DNA of 64,000 bases. It comes from Membranipora membranacea (taxonomy: Eukaryota; Bryozoa; Gymnolaemata; Cheilostomatida; Membraniporidae). Numbering within the stretch: position 1 is the first letter of the stretch; the number at the start of each line of letters is the position of its first letter. Below, piece after piece: positions 46,001-61,000 of this stretch. Below the pieces are notes generated by a model. The model was not told the DNA's origin and did no database searches. It was given only the letters and a program-made list of their open reading frames with translations. The stretch lies in the NCBI GenBank assembly GCA_914767715.1, contig OU612068.1, forward strand, positions 18,042,001 to 18,106,000, in the 5' to 3' direction. The position numbers and the translations under genes were made by a program.

Positions 46001-49000
46001 AAGGAAGACTGCACGAAGCAAACAATTTTTTAATTGATCAAATTTAAAATTTATTTAAAATTTAATTAAAATTTAATTTGATGCGTTTTGTTAGGTTTGT
46101 CCAGAATGTGACTGGCTTACCTGGTTGTGTGCTTGTTTGTCCATTGTGGCCCAAAAGCTCGTGGATCTTGTAGGCCTTTGAGAATGAGGAGATGGCAATC
46201 TCTGTATCTCTGAGCAAACTCTGCATCGCTTATGGAGCTGTTCAATCCTTCCAACAAACCTTCTACTGTCTAAAATAGAAAAATACCACTTGGCATAAGA
46301 CGTTTTCAAAGAGAAATCTTCTTCAACATATCCAAATAAACTCACGTCCACTTATAGTCTCGTTACCCTGTGATGTGATACCGTGTGATACTGTGAGAGA
46401 AACATTAATGTTGCGTGTTTTTGTGTCCGGTAACAGTAAGGGTCTACAGGACTGTATCCTTATGTGGCTCAGGAGCATTTGAGGTCGGATGCCCATTCCT
46501 GACACCACTTTGATCCACAGGGAATTGAACACTGGATCGCTTGATTGAAAGACCCATATCCTATCTATTGCACCACGACCACTGCCTCATATCCATATAT
46601 TCATCACAAATAATCACCTAGCCAATTGAGATTGTATTTACCTTTTGCAATAGTGACAGAGCAGCCATTGAAATGTCTCTATTCTGGGTACTATTCTTCA
46701 GTAAATCAACTAAATTTTGTAGGGCAGTTATCTGCTGTTGGTGTGAGGAGGCGACACCACTTCCCGATGACACCAGCTGTACCTGTCCGTCTATCTCGGA
46801 GGCTATTTTCTCATAAATAGCATGGATCTCATCAGCTATGAAATTCTAAAATTGGCAAAGTAAAATGATATCGATCTATAGGGCTGTGGGTAAGAAAAGA
46901 TAGCAGTTCTATAAGACAGCAGTTTATTGGTAAATCCGCCAAAGACAGTTTACAATTGTTTAAAAAGGCTCTGTGTTTATAATGGCATATCATTTAATAC
47001 TTTGATATTGGTAGGTATAGAACTACGTAAAACTCTTTCTGTCTCAATCTTTGGCATCCTTTAGCGAGTTAACAGAGGCAACAACCATCGGTTAAACCAG
47101 GGCATCAAATATGATCTTTATCGGGTAAGAAAAAAACTACTTAAACCTATTATTTCTTGACTAATGTCTTTTTTTGGTACTTTAATGGCAGTTTACTCCT
47201 ATCAAATCACATATTTACTGTCTAGGGACATATGTCCTTACTCTGTGATAATAAGGCCTCAGAACATTATACTGAGGCCATTTAGTTTACATTAATGAAC
47301 CACAGGTCTTCTTGGGGAAAGACATTTTTTTAGGGAACATGATTTTATCCCTCAATAACATTATTTAAACCCAATCCACGATGAGATGTCAGCTTTTCTT
47401 CACATACTTTTTGTTTTTCTTCTTTCCTCTATGTGAACAGCAGTGTATCAAACAACAAATTTCGCAACATACTTGTATGTGAGTGGCAAATAAACCAATC
47501 GATCAATCACTTACGATATTTTGTTTGTTGTACATGTTGCCCTGTTGGCCGAGCAGATCACTGACATTATTAGATGCGACAGCAAACCCGGGTACTTGTC
47601 GGGCAAACTCCTCGTACACGCTCATCTGCTGAGGAGCAGCGCTGCCTGGCTTCAGCCTGATAGGCTCAGGGATACGGGCAGCCTGGTAGTCAAGAGCTAC
47701 TGGGTCACAGTATCTTCTGCCCTCCTGACGGGCATTGTACCTCAGCTCGAATTCCTGTATAGCACATGTGGAGTCAGGTGAATATTGTACAAACATACAT
47801 AATATTATATAATATATATATATATATCATATTATGTATGTTTGTACATAATACATAATATTATATAATATATATATAATATATATTATATTATATTATG
47901 TATTTCGCAATATTCAATAATGTTTATGGAATATGTGAGGCAGAGAAAGATGTGAGTGGCAATGTTGCTGATTGTGATAATATCAATCAAGTTATAACTA
48001 CTTTATGAGATAAAATAAAGGAAGGCTATACAACATGATTCAATTTCTAACATCTATTCTGATCCTTTCAGTATTTACTTCAACATCCAACCCGTCCTAT
48101 TATGAGGACCAGCACGCTGATCAGACAAAGTCTCAACACAATCACCTATATAATCCCACATTCACATCAAGGCTCGCCCTCATACTGTACTAGAGAGAAG
48201 TAATAACTCACTGAGGTGAGTCTCTTATCGATCTCAGGTATGGCCTTCTCTACAGCGGTCTTCTGTATGAAGGCACAGGCTAATTCTGTATTATCCTGAG
48301 CTATAACCTGAGCAGCCTGATCCATCATCTCCTTCTGCTGCTGTGTGGCTCCTCCTCTTAATGCTGCCGCAAATTGCTGCAAGTATTATAGGCAAAAAAT
48401 AGCATTTGTGCATTACCCTAGCTATAGCTAGTATAGTAAACAAACAATGAATTACTTCATAGACTGGAACCAGTGACACAAAATGTGTACACAGGTTTAA
48501 GAGTTTTTACACTTTTTTCTTCCTCACTACTTTTTCCCGAGCATTGCCGTGTGGCTACCTTTTTTTACGGGGTACCTCCAAAACACAAAAAGTAGGCTAC
48601 CTTTGCCCATCTACCTTTACATATTATAGGACATCTAACAGTTGTAGCTCAATATGTTAAAAAGTAAGACAGGGCTTCAGTAGGCTAATGATATGGTTCT
48701 GCCGTTTGGAGTTGTTTGCTTGTGTTTACCTGTTTGAGGTTACTTTGTATGGACATGAGTAGAGGTTCTCTACATGTTATCAGAGCCATACCAGCAGTCA
48801 TACTTCTAACCAGGTGATGAGCTGCACTTCTCATTCTCTGCTCCTCCGGGTCCAGAGCAAAGTCCTAAACAACATAGTAAAACAGCATTATATTCTTACT
48901 GATTATAACATGCTGTCTATATATTATAATGTCTTCTAGTTGGCAGTCTCTTCTCTAGCTTTGTGCTATCTGACTGCTCCATTGCCTTTTAACATTTTAT

Positions 49001-52000
49001 GCACATTTAATACAGTTCTACATAGTTAAGTTTTTATAGCAAGCAATAAACGCATAAAAAACGTTGAAATGTCATGTTGAAAAACTGAGGTATAATGGAA
49101 AATAGAGTATCAGACTGAGACAGCATTCTCAGTTCAACATTAGACAATGCTTATTATGGGAGAAGCAAAATACCGCCTATGATCATTATTGTGAGGAGAT
49201 TCTTGTAGTCTTTCTCAATATTTGTCAACATTTGAGGTATGTCAATTTGTCAGTATATTGGTATTCTATTTACAATCTTATTTTCACAGTTAGTCATATT
49301 AGCTTCCTAAATTTTAATAATCTGTGCCAGATTGAAAGCCTTGTGTGACATGTGTGGCTCAATGCATGGGTTTTAGAGTACACCTCCTAGCAACATCATG
49401 AAATGTGCCTATTTATATCTAGACCAAGTTTGGTCCATTTGCCTGCATTCGGAGTTGCTCTTGATCCACCGGTAACGCCGCAGTGACAGTGGATCGAGAG
49501 CAAATCAGAATGCAGGCAATTGAATTAAACTTGATCTAATTTATTTCCACTCAAATTCCGAACAACAATATTCGCAACCAATATTACATAGTCTGAAATC
49601 TGAAAATCTCAAAGCGCACCTTTTTGATGATACTCTCACAGGTAGTGAGGGCTATTTTGATGGATCTCTCAACAACAGGAATAAGAAGTTCCTGTATAGA
49701 CCTCTCCAGTACTGGCCTTACACAAGCCTTCAACTGTTTATTTAACTGGAATAGTGGTATCTAAAAAAAACAGAGGACAGAAGTTGTCTACACATTGTTA
49801 AGTATTTAAGAAATGACACGCGATAATGCTGAGACCGTTTGGTTTGAGCTTTAGGTCATCAACACACACATACCGACTGTCAAAAGAGAGACCCAATAAT
49901 TAAATCTATTTGCACATTTATTGCCAGTCATGGTGTTGATACCCAATCACCGGAATTTAGATGCCTGACCCGGACTTCAACCTCCTTTTATAAAGTGACA
50001 GACCTAAAAATAATTAAATTTTGTAATTTTTTTCAAATTTTTCAAAGTGAATATTGCATAAACAGGATTGTTGTAAAATGGCAAGTCATTAATATATATC
50101 ATACAATAGCATACCCTATATCCTCGAGCATTTTTTCCCCGGCTTCATCTCTGGAAGTTATGCCCTTCCATCCTTATAACTTTACAATATGTAATTGGAG
50201 ACATAGATGGGTTTAATGTGAATGTAAGAAGTTGATAGACCAATTAGCCCAGAAGTTGTGAGTGAAAATCCATGGAGAGAGGCGTGATGGTTCAACGGTA
50301 GTTATGAGACTTACATGATCAGAGGCCTGTATATGGGGAGCCAGTGCAGCCAGTGATGTAATGTTGATATCATTATATGCATACTGTGGTTGAGGAGCAG
50401 AAGGCACTACTGGCTGCTGTGCCTGTCCAGTTGTGACCTAAAATTAACAAAAACAAATTAAATATATATAAATCTATAAATGTAAATAATATATACATAC
50501 AAAAACTTGATACAATTACAACTATATTTGCAATATATATATATATAATATATATATATTACAAATACAACATTTAAAATTGAAGAGCAAATCTCTTATA
50601 TATACAAGATTGTTATGAAATAAAAGTATGCCGGTTGCTAACGTTTCATCAGTTGCACTTGCAGTAAGTGTGACTCTGCAATGCAGTCAGTGACTTTGTA
50701 AATGATGTCAATGACTTTATATTTTCAGTCAGTGACTTAATTTTACTGTTATTCCAGTCCCAGGTTCAGCTAACACTTATGTTAGCAACATAATGATAAG
50801 GATGCAACTGCGTTACTTCAGTAGATAAAGACATCACCGTCCGGCATGTAGGGCTAGGTGCTAATAACACCTCAGCTCATACATTTGTACGGTGGTGACA
50901 GTCACGACCCAACCTAACGTATAATACTCAAAAACATTCTGAGCGGTAACAACATCCTGTGGTTTGCTCAACATCACCATTGTGAAAATATATACTGACT
51001 GCAGCCTCAGCTGATTTTCAGCTACTTGGTCAGCAGTTGCAATTTCAGTTCCGAGCCTTTTGCATGATTTTCAAAAATATTAACATATAAAAAGGAGCTG
51101 ATGCTGAGTAAATTTATGTGTATATAAGATCTTCTGAGGTTGCAATCGTCGTCAGTATCAACAACAAATATTTTATCACCAAGAGTGGAAAGTGTTTTGT
51201 CTGCCGCTATTATATTGATGACATTAGTTGGTTATTGGCACTAATTGATGATATCGCCTGCCAAATAGAGTGTATAATAATGGTAATAATAATAATAATG
51301 ATAAAAAGTAGTTAAAGACTACTTAACGACCAATGCACGACCAATGCACGACCATTGCACGTTATAGCCAGGCAGTACAAGAAACAAGCACTTCCTGTTC
51401 ATTGTGACTGTTCGACTGACCGACTATAACATGCTTTAATCTTAGGGTGGTATTTAAAACTGAGAATAGATATTACTTATTACCTGTTGGCTACTATTGC
51501 CGGGTTGCTGCTCGATATCCTGTACACCAGCGCTGCCACCCCGAGGCATATTTATCATGTTCTGCTCTGGCTTCGGCCGCACAGTCAGCTGACACTCTAT
51601 ATGAGCCATGTTTGCCGGGTTATCCAGGTAACCGGATGGTTGAAGTTGCTGAAAGCAATTCAAGGAAAGATTACTACAATTAGCTACAACAACAATTAAG
51701 ACTATTATACCAATGAGGGAGGGAGTTCATTGATTATACATTGAACTAAAATATGGTCACCTTTAATCACTTCAACTGCATGGGTTTGCGCATTATTCTC
51801 CACATAACTTGTAGCACCACACTGTATAAATCTTAAGTATCAAATAAAATAAGTGGAACAAGTTTTTTTTTGTGCTTTCATGTCAATTGGTAAAAGTGCG
51901 ACAACGTGCTGTGGGAAGAAAATTGATTATTATAAATCAATTTTCCTTCCACTGCAAAGGTCGGCTTTTGCCTAATATGTGGGTTGTTTATCCAGAGTGT

Positions 52001-55000
52001 TACTTCATTAGCCAACAAGATATCAGAATTTCACTTCTGAGTAAAAAGGTGATAAAATGGTACAAGGATGTTTGTGACGCGTTGTCCCAGGGAATATTGA
52101 CTAGAAGAGTGTTAAAATACATTATTTCCCTACATGACCAGCGGATTACCATTTTAGCACAAAGTGTGTGCCTGTTTCACCCGAGTTTCCCAGCCATAGA
52201 TTTTTGTCACATACGCAGATATCTCATGTTGATTGTGAAAAAAGTAGTTCATGATGACAAAATTTTGATCAGGGTGTAAAAGCTATTAAATAGGTGGAAA
52301 AATCCATCCCAATTAATTTAAACCAGGGTAAGTGAGAGTGAGACCATCTTCTTATATCGCACCTAAAGATAATTGCTTTGCTGTGACATTGACTGAAGGA
52401 AGGAAGACGATCCAAGCATCACACACACTATTCAAAATGGAAAGTAATTCGATGGAGACCAGAGATCTATCGACATAGTGATTTCATACTTACACATATC
52501 TCGATGTGTAGATTCTTACACAGCACTTCTATTTCAAACTTGAGGTTTAGTTTGAGATCTTGTAGCTGATGCAGTTCACTGAGGACGTTCAGTATACCCA
52601 TCGTCCAAGGATTCGGTGGTCTGAAGATCTTAGACTTTTCACAAGATTCCAGGACTTTAGCTACAAATGGTACCACATAGAGTAACTCCTCCGAGCCCTT
52701 ATTGTACGCTTCATACAGCAGTGCCTTCAAGTCAAGATCCTGTGAAGAAAGTAAGGTCAATCAAAAGATCAATATAGTACCCAAAATATATAAGGTCACT
52801 GCATGTATTCACCTTGGTTGTCAGATGTACCAACACAACTAGACCATATTCAGAATTATGCTGCTAGATCTTACAGATTTCCAGTGTATCTCTCTTTATA
52901 TGGTATCTTGGTATGTTACAGATGGTACATTTTTGAAGAAAGCGACAATATGAACACAATCAACATTAAGTGGATTTATTTTTACCTTGGAAAATGAAGA
53001 CAGTTACATCTCAAGTATTCATTGAAACATATTTAATTTAAATAATTTGTCCTCCTTTTTCATTGAAAAAAAGAGCATGTTTTTTTACAAAGTGCTGGAA
53101 AAAAAATATAATAACATTGACACATTTTACTAACCAGTTGAAGGATTGGTTTGTTACGTGCGAGAGTCAGTAACCCAAGCCAATGTCCGAGGTTCTTCAG
53201 TAGAGATCTGTCCGAAAAGTTACTAACCCCCTTATCACTTCTCAGTAACACCTGTAGGCGAGGAAAACAGTGGGTGTTACGTTACACACACTACCTGGTT
53301 TATTGAACGCATAAAATCAAGGCAGGTCTTATAAAGTCATCACGTCAGCCTTGAGGAACATGTTATTGAATTGTGTCAGCCTTTAGAAACATGTTATTGA
53401 TGATGTATAATAAGATGGCGACAATAAAAAATGATATTTACAAAAAAAACAAAAAAACAGTAAAACATAATTATAATGGTAAATGGTAATTATAATAAAA
53501 TATATATATAAATGAAACAATATATGACGCTATTATGGTAGATGCATACCTTAATATTGCGGTGTGTCTCGAGCAGTACTCTTTTGTACAGGGTTATTTT
53601 CTTTAGAGTATCTAGAAAGCTTGAATAGAGAGGATGGAAGTTTGGTTCTATGGATGCTCTCTTCATTACCAGATACTGAGCCGTCCAGGAGAGGAACTCA
53701 TCCTTTAAGGCCTGCAGCAGCTCATCAGCCTGTCAACAAAAACAATAGACATATAGAAATTTGTGTGTTTTGTTTGTATACCAATAGGGGAAGAAATACA
53801 ACGTCCGACAAATAAATATAGCTAGTAAAACTAGTAAGCTAGTGAAACAGAATCAGAATCACATCAATGCTTCATCTGCTCAAAAAACTTATCCGTTCTA
53901 TGCATATTCTAATGATGTGATACATCAATAAGGCACAACTACTCCTTATCAAAAGCCTTTTACTGTGGGGATCTAGACCAAGTTTCGATCATTTGCCTTT
54001 ACTGGTCACGCTGCGTTATGAGGAATGGAATGGAATGCAGTAAAAAAATGGATCAAGATTGATCTAATGGTGATCCTCAAGCTGAATAGTGACAACGTAT
54101 TCCAAGCTAATATGATTGGATTCAAGATTAACCAAGATATACCTTTTGTTGCATGTTCATCTGTGAGAGGTTGTTGAATATGAAGAAGACCCTGTCCTGA
54201 GTTACCTCTGGTGGTACAAGTATCTCCTCCTGCTCCTCATTAGCAGCCATCAGTGTATCCAGATTAGGTGGATGTACCAGAGAAGGCTTAGTCATCTTAC
54301 TAGGCAGTCCTGTATATATAATTTATTAGGATTATAGAAGGTATAAAGAGATATTGTAATTGATTTAGGTGTGTTATACTGAGCCTTGTGTCATCTCCAT
54401 TTCATTTCACTACCATTCCATTCTATAATTTTATCTCATCCATTTTGAGTTGGATCAATACAAAGGGGAGTTGCATTCCCTTAAACCTGGCTATGTTATG
54501 AGCAGGCAACTTCGCAATATGTTAACATTCTGACTGGAAGTTTTCTTGGCAACTGACGAAACGGCAATTTGTATGAGATTTTGATAGAAAGGTTGTTTAC
54601 AAAAACAGGAAGAGAATCTGTAAAAAAAACTTCTCAAAGCAGGGTCTGTATAATATTTGATTGGTGAATAAAATTTATACAATTATACATGTGCAATAAT
54701 CATCATATGGATACAACATAGTCATTTAAGTCATCAAGCATGAATATTATTGACATAGCAAGAATCCAGTTACTGACCCCATCCAACATTTCCCTCTCAC
54801 TCACCAATGACACCTGCTTGCTTATTAGATCCTGGAGCAGCTGCGGCAGCAGCAGTGTTACTTGTTGCTGGCGGAGCGGCACTGCTCGCCGGCTGAGTAG
54901 CTGCAGGCATAGATCCTCCAGGAGCTGCGATGGGTGCCGCACTAGGTCCTGTAGAAGACAGCAGAGGGCCTACGGTAGAGGTAGGCTGTGGCTGTGGGGG

Positions 55001-58000
55001 CGGCGGCTGCTGCTGCTGTTGTTGAGGAGGGTTGGGCTGCTGGGGAGGTAGAAGGTTGGCGATACGGCTTGCTGTCGGTTCCTGTCCCATCTTACCAAAC
55101 TCTACATACTGAATGCAGGAAGAAAGGAAATCATGATTAAATAAGAGCAAAAGTTGTCACCTGTTGACAACTTTGTTTTGCTAAAACAGACAAAATTCGC
55201 AACCCGTCAGTTTTATATATATGATTTGGGGACCGAATGCTCAAATCAAACCATTTTAGTGTAGAAGTTTTCACCATATTGCCATGAATAATTATCAATG
55301 TTTATACTAAAGGTGGCCTAACATAGAATTTGACATCCCGTTCAATTTTACATTACTGTGATAGCCATTTCCAAGGATAATTCTCAAGGGTATGACACAA
55401 TGACTACACATACCTCAATGAGAAGCTTAGGGAATTGTGAGAAATGCGGTATCTGTACAATATGCTGACAATACTGAGCGCAGTCCTTGAGCCTCAGTTT
55501 GAATCTATCTAGTGCAGCTATACCAAACATATACATCTTAGAGCCAGCCTCTTGCTTCAGTGCCTCTAGTACATACTTCAGAGCCAGCCCCAGTGCCATG
55601 TGTCTAAAAAACGATGTTCATAATATTTGTCTCTCAAGTGAACAAACAACCATGTTTCAACCAAATGGAAACAAGGCAAAAAAAGGTCGGTGAGTACAAA
55701 CTTATGGTTAATGTGCGCCCTGACTGCTAAGGTAGGACTCTATGGCAGTTAGGATAATCGTCTGAGTGAAACTGATCTCGCTGGAAGAAAAAAAAACATA
55801 ATACGTATTTGACTCACTGCACAAGGCCCTGCTCGATGATTCCACCAAAGAGTAGAGCAGTGATGTGTAATTCTCTTTCTGGATATTGAGGGAAGAACTT
55901 ATTCTCGTCAAACAGATTCCTCAGCATACATGAGAACACTTCCTATAAATCAGGAATGTCAAAATTTGTTGGCTTGACATACAGATGACAATGTCTAGAT
56001 TGATATCACTGAAAATTAGTCCAATTATGACTTCAAATTTTAGAACCAATAAATATTGTTGAGACGGGTCGTTTCTTTAAAACAAACAAGACATCTAGGA
56101 CTGCCAAGCAAGCGAAAGATGATAGCTTGACTGGAGTATCTGCAATAATCATGGAAAACATCCCCCAGGATGGTACTGCCTGCCGAACAAAAAACGGTAT
56201 GATAAAAATAATGAACGCGATCAGTCCAGCACTTACCCTCTCTCTTCTATTGTTAGACTCCTTGAATCTCTTCAGCATGTCGAGCACCTCATCGATGGAC
56301 ATGGTCTGATTTGGTGGCTGGTTATAAATTCTCTGGAAGTATGTGTTAGCCTCATCCTCCACCTCATCAGAGAAGGATGGTATCTCTGCAGGAGCGGGGG
56401 CGCCTGGTGGGACACCCGAAAACGGAGGGTTACGTCCTCCTATAGCTGAAGGACCTGCTGGCCGAGCTGTTCTATCTGTGAATATCAATGCAAATATTGC
56501 TAAGAATTACTTTATGATCAGATGTAACAGAATTTGAGCAAATTTGGGAATAACAAAAGAGGGACATATTAGCCACCACCACAGCATCATACGTTTGATT
56601 TGAAGCATGCTGCCTTGTAAACCTTGTCATGCAACTACTTTTTGTTTGGGAGAAGCGGCGTGACAAAGCCATCGCTTTGTGATATTGTTGACGGTTAGGA
56701 ACTGTTTAAGAGAGAATACTGCTGAGGTGTATATTTCTAAGCAACTTTTTGTCTGGATCCAATATTACCTGGAGGGAGGTGCATGCCAGCCGGTATGTTA
56801 GGCAGAGGGCCAGCGGCTGAGACAGGAGCAGCAGGTGTATTATTAGCAGGACCAGCAGGCTTCATAGGTGATCCTCCCGGTGTACCGGCAGCTGGTATGG
56901 CCGGCATACCAAACGGTCCTGACTCAATCTGTAAGAGAGAAGATGGGTGTCAAGCTACTGATTTTGTGTTGCAATGAATTAGACTGCTGTGAGAAATGTG
57001 ATTAATGGGTAATTGTTGCACTCAAAAGTTTACAGAACAGAAAATAAAAGCAGAAAGTAGACCAAGAATAATCCTTCATTATTCCTAAGTCAGTACATTT
57101 TAAGATGCATGACACAGCCTTGTAATTTCAGAGACCACGATGCAGTTTGGTGTAGTTTTTAGTCAATTTTTAGTCAATTATACTGCTTCTAAGCTCATAC
57201 TCACTGGATTTGATTGAGCTCCTGGCATGGGTAACATCGGTGGTAGACCAGGTATCTGTGGCATGGATGGTCTGGGTTTACTCAGCAGAGTGCCTGCATT
57301 ACCTATCATCACTGTTATATCTTTGACCAGCTCTTCTGACCTCATTCCACTACAAAGATAAATGGAAATGCTCTTATATATATATGAAAAAATACTACAC
57401 AGTATGGAACAAAAATTATCCGACTTCTTCATGTTGAATCAAGTGTGGTTTAAAGCCTTATAATATCAAATACTCTGGATGTCACATAATGAAAACTGTT
57501 TGATAGGGCCATTTCACCATTTATAAAGCAATGACCAATCGAAAATGTGTTGATCATTTACTATATTAGCTCTACAAACCTACCAAGAGTCAGGGGAAGT
57601 TGGAAGTACAATATTGGTACAGCTGGCTAATGAGTCATTATGTCATTACCAATAGTTTCGCTTTCAAACTTACGCTGTAAAGTTTTGAAGTATAGCTAGA
57701 ATTGTTCCGACAGTTTCCAATGAAAGCTGGCCTTTCATTTGTTGATGTGATAATTCTTCTTTAAATCCAAGCAGAGGTGGGCAGCGTCTCTTCAGGAAAG
57801 CGACCACCGCGTCAATAAATGGCTCCTGAAAATCAAATCATTGGCAATATTTAAAAATTAATCAATAAACTAATAAATTTATAGAAGAATTAATGTCACA
57901 TCATAGCAATGTCTGTGCTACAACACCTTTACAGGATAAGAAGACACACAGGATCAAATTTTACAGCCTGGCTCAAACCCCTTCATTAACGAATCTTTGT

Positions 58001-61000
58001 AAATTTGGACTTTTCCAAGTTATGTATGAATGCTTCTATGAAAGAAAGATATAACAGCAATCTCTTATCATGGGGATTTAAATTCAACTAATTTTTCATA
58101 TGCAATTATTAATTAATTTACAATCATAGATTTTATCCCTGTGAGATTTCCACATGAACTGATCATAAACCCTTACCCCATGTTCTCTTATTTTATCTGT
58201 GAGCCATTTATCCAGTTTGAGGTATTCTCTTCTCGAAGCCAGACAGGCCAAGTCGACCACAAATGTAAACTGTGAGATGTTTAGGAGCATTGATAAAGCT
58301 TTCAGATCTTGTGCCACGTCCAGAATCCTAGAGAGACGGCTCTGATCATTGGGGTCACCGCCCCGTAAATACCAGTCAGCCATACACAACATAACCAGGG
58401 TTCTCAGCACCTGCAACTGGCTCTGCAAACAAAAGCAACGATTTGCTAAACCAAGTGACAAGTTTCAGGGGTCAAAGATGTACAGTTTCAAATACAGGAT
58501 TGTTTTTCGAAGCATGATATATACTCACAGGCTGAATGGTTGATAATCTGGAAGGATAACCAGCTTCAGCTATGTTCACATCCTTATCATGGGTCACAGT
58601 TGATACAGCTCAATTCAACTCAAGTAGAAAACAAGCTTGTAATTTTAACTAGCTTAACTTGACGTTTGACTTACATGAGCCTGGCAGTTCCAGACATAAT
58701 GTAGAACACTGGCTGAGTTTGGGTGGTTACCCAGGAACATCGGTATTAACGATATAAGTAATTCTCTCTTCAGTGTGTTCCATACAATCTAAAGTAAAAA
58801 AGCATAATTAGTGATCAAAATATCAGTATATTATGTGTATGAGAAATAAATGTACACCAAACAAAGGGGATGAAAATCTCTGATCACTGATGACTGTTAA
58901 CAATATACAAGTCCAATTGACGTTGAATGATCTTCGCATCAGCATTCCATTTTGCTTCAAATGTAACTCTTTATGAAGCAGAACACGGAGGTATAATAAA
59001 AAGAGCGTACAATGTATTGACAGAAATAAATAATGCCTCAGCTAACCATTTAATAGCCACAGTATTCATCATTTATAAATAGTAGGAAACTTACGGAGGT
59101 TTGTAGTAGATTAATAACTAGTAGATCAGGACAGTGCTGTACAGGGAACTTAAATAACTCGGATACTTGCTGATAATGACCGAGATCAGATAACTTTAGC
59201 AATGCTTCAACCAACTCTGCAGATTTCCTGTAGAAAGAGTCAAGGTAAGGTGAGACTGAGACATAGTGCATCAGAGGCTTCATAAAAACAAGGTTATAGA
59301 TAGATAAATAATTATCTACCGACAGATCATTTATTATTGAAATATTAATAAGTTTCAATTACAAAGATTTACTGCCCTACCTGGTTTTCAGGAAAAATTG
59401 GCATTTCTAAACTAACTTCAACACATTTCTACACAGCTTCATTCACGTATATGTCTTACCATGTTGCTATATCCATATTTTCATCATCTGGAGGAGCTTT
59501 GAGCATATCTAGACTGATGGGCTGTCGGTGGAATGCAGCGAAGCAGAATACATCTGGGTTGTTCAGAGAGTACACAAACCATGACAGCTGTAACATAAAA
59601 TACGGGAATCAAGACAAGCTATGACAACGGTGGATGAGAGAAAGGGAACTCTTTGACTCTCAGGCACTGGTGATGTTTTCATCCAATGTTTCAGACAACA
59701 GACTTACTCTCAAACCATTTGACATTACAGCACCAATACTTTTATTGAGAAATTTTAATTATTGACTGAATAAATTAAACAAATCAATTTCAGATTGTAC
59801 AATAGCAGGATGTCCCCCACATAAATCTCAAAAATAAATAGTGTGCCTACCATGTAAATGCCCCAAATAAGGGATAATCACTCATTTACCAGTTAAAAGC
59901 CTATCACAGCTTACCTGCCCTTCACTGTTGCTCCAGGGTTTGTAGAGCTCCTCGACAGGGAAAGCTCCATGTAGAACTTTCCTCACAGCAGTGACGACCA
60001 GCTGTAAGCCTTGTTTACTTGATATCAGAAAGCCTGCATGATCAAACTCCTTTACAACATCTCTCCAGTTCAGACTTGGTGACTGTAACACAAATAAAGA
60101 GTATAATAACCCACGGGTAAAGGTTTCGCTTCATGTCAACTCATTCATTACCATCTAATTTTTTTTTTTGCATATATAAATATTTTGTTTGTTTAGTTGT
60201 TATTTTCGTTTGTTTATAACATACTTATGTAGATGAGAACCTCAATAAAAACATAACAATAACTCATTCTATTTGGTGCTATTACAGAATCAATGAAACA
60301 TGTAGAGTATTTGATTTGATGAGGACTGGTTGGATTGAACAGAGATTATTTAAAGAATAGTCAATAGAAAGTGAAATATCAGAGTGGGCAGTGAAAAAGA
60401 GGTTTAGTTGCCATATTTATCTAAGGCGCCAAAGTTTGTTTTATGTGATTTGCCTTATCAATGTGACTAACAACACAAGACTGGATAGGTCTATTTAAAA
60501 AACAGGATAAAACATTTTGTTTGCTGTCATCAGTGTTTAGTCACAGACACTATACAATATATTCACCAGGCGGTGAGCAAACCCACCAATTCTTGTACTA
60601 CTTGTACGAAGACCTCGACATTCCATGTTTGCTGAGTATTTGGACCATCTGGCCTCTGCTCAGCCACCCACAGTGAGTTCGGCATGTTCAATGTCTGCAT
60701 GTGTAACCCTTCTTGTAGTCCTGTGATAGTCCTTGCCATCATTCCCAACACCTGAAACGAAGAACAACAGGGACGGTGAGCTTCATAGAAACACATGACC
60801 AAAGAATTAGACTATTTCCTTTATCACTATTACCATTGCGATCAGGAACTGCTTAAACTTAAAGCTTATGCAGTGGTTAATTATCTATAGATGGGAGGAC
60901 AGAAAAGAAAGGACATTAATTTCAGATTTCATCAAAGGGCAACACTATGCCCAACTAAACTAGCCTTGTCACGCGGTTATTTTTCTTTTTTGAAAGTAGC

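Larger units (their letters stand above)
37046..46845 (-). other. CNOT1: CNOT1 exons 29-41: helical linker and C-terminal NOT1 superfamily homology domain
   Basis: Residues 1609-2399. Exons 29-30 are divergent helical linker. From exon 31 onward similarity is very high: [20 protein letters not shown] (31), [17 protein letters not shown] (33), [20 protein letters not shown] (34), [17 protein letters not shown] and [15 protein letters not shown] (37), [20 protein letters not shown] (38) and [16 protein letters not shown] (41). This domain assembles CNOT2/CNOT3. The last 25 residues are Ser/Ala/Thr-rich and not conserved. TAA is at 37046-37048. Confidence 0.94.
47515..49760 (-). other. CNOT1: CNOT1 exons 25-28: CNOT9-binding domain (DUF3819)
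   Basis: Residues 1382-1608. Conserved blocks: [19 protein letters not shown] (exon 25), [17 protein letters not shown] (exon 26), [16 protein letters not shown] (exon 27) and [19 protein letters not shown] (exon 28). In other animals this three-helix region anchors CNOT9 and thereby GW182 and other Trp-containing partners. Confidence 0.92.

Noticed and set aside
50670-50745. Repeated CAGTCAGTGAC and GTCAATGAC words in CNOT1 intron 23 as further nuclear-receptor sites
   Set aside because: They lack the GGTCA half site in most copies and look like a local short simple repeat.
51872-52279. Plus-strand open frame of 135 codons in CNOT1 intron 22
   Set aside because: No recognisable domain and no splice or promoter context; it includes a simple hairpin. 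Could be a very old transposon fragment but nothing supports it.
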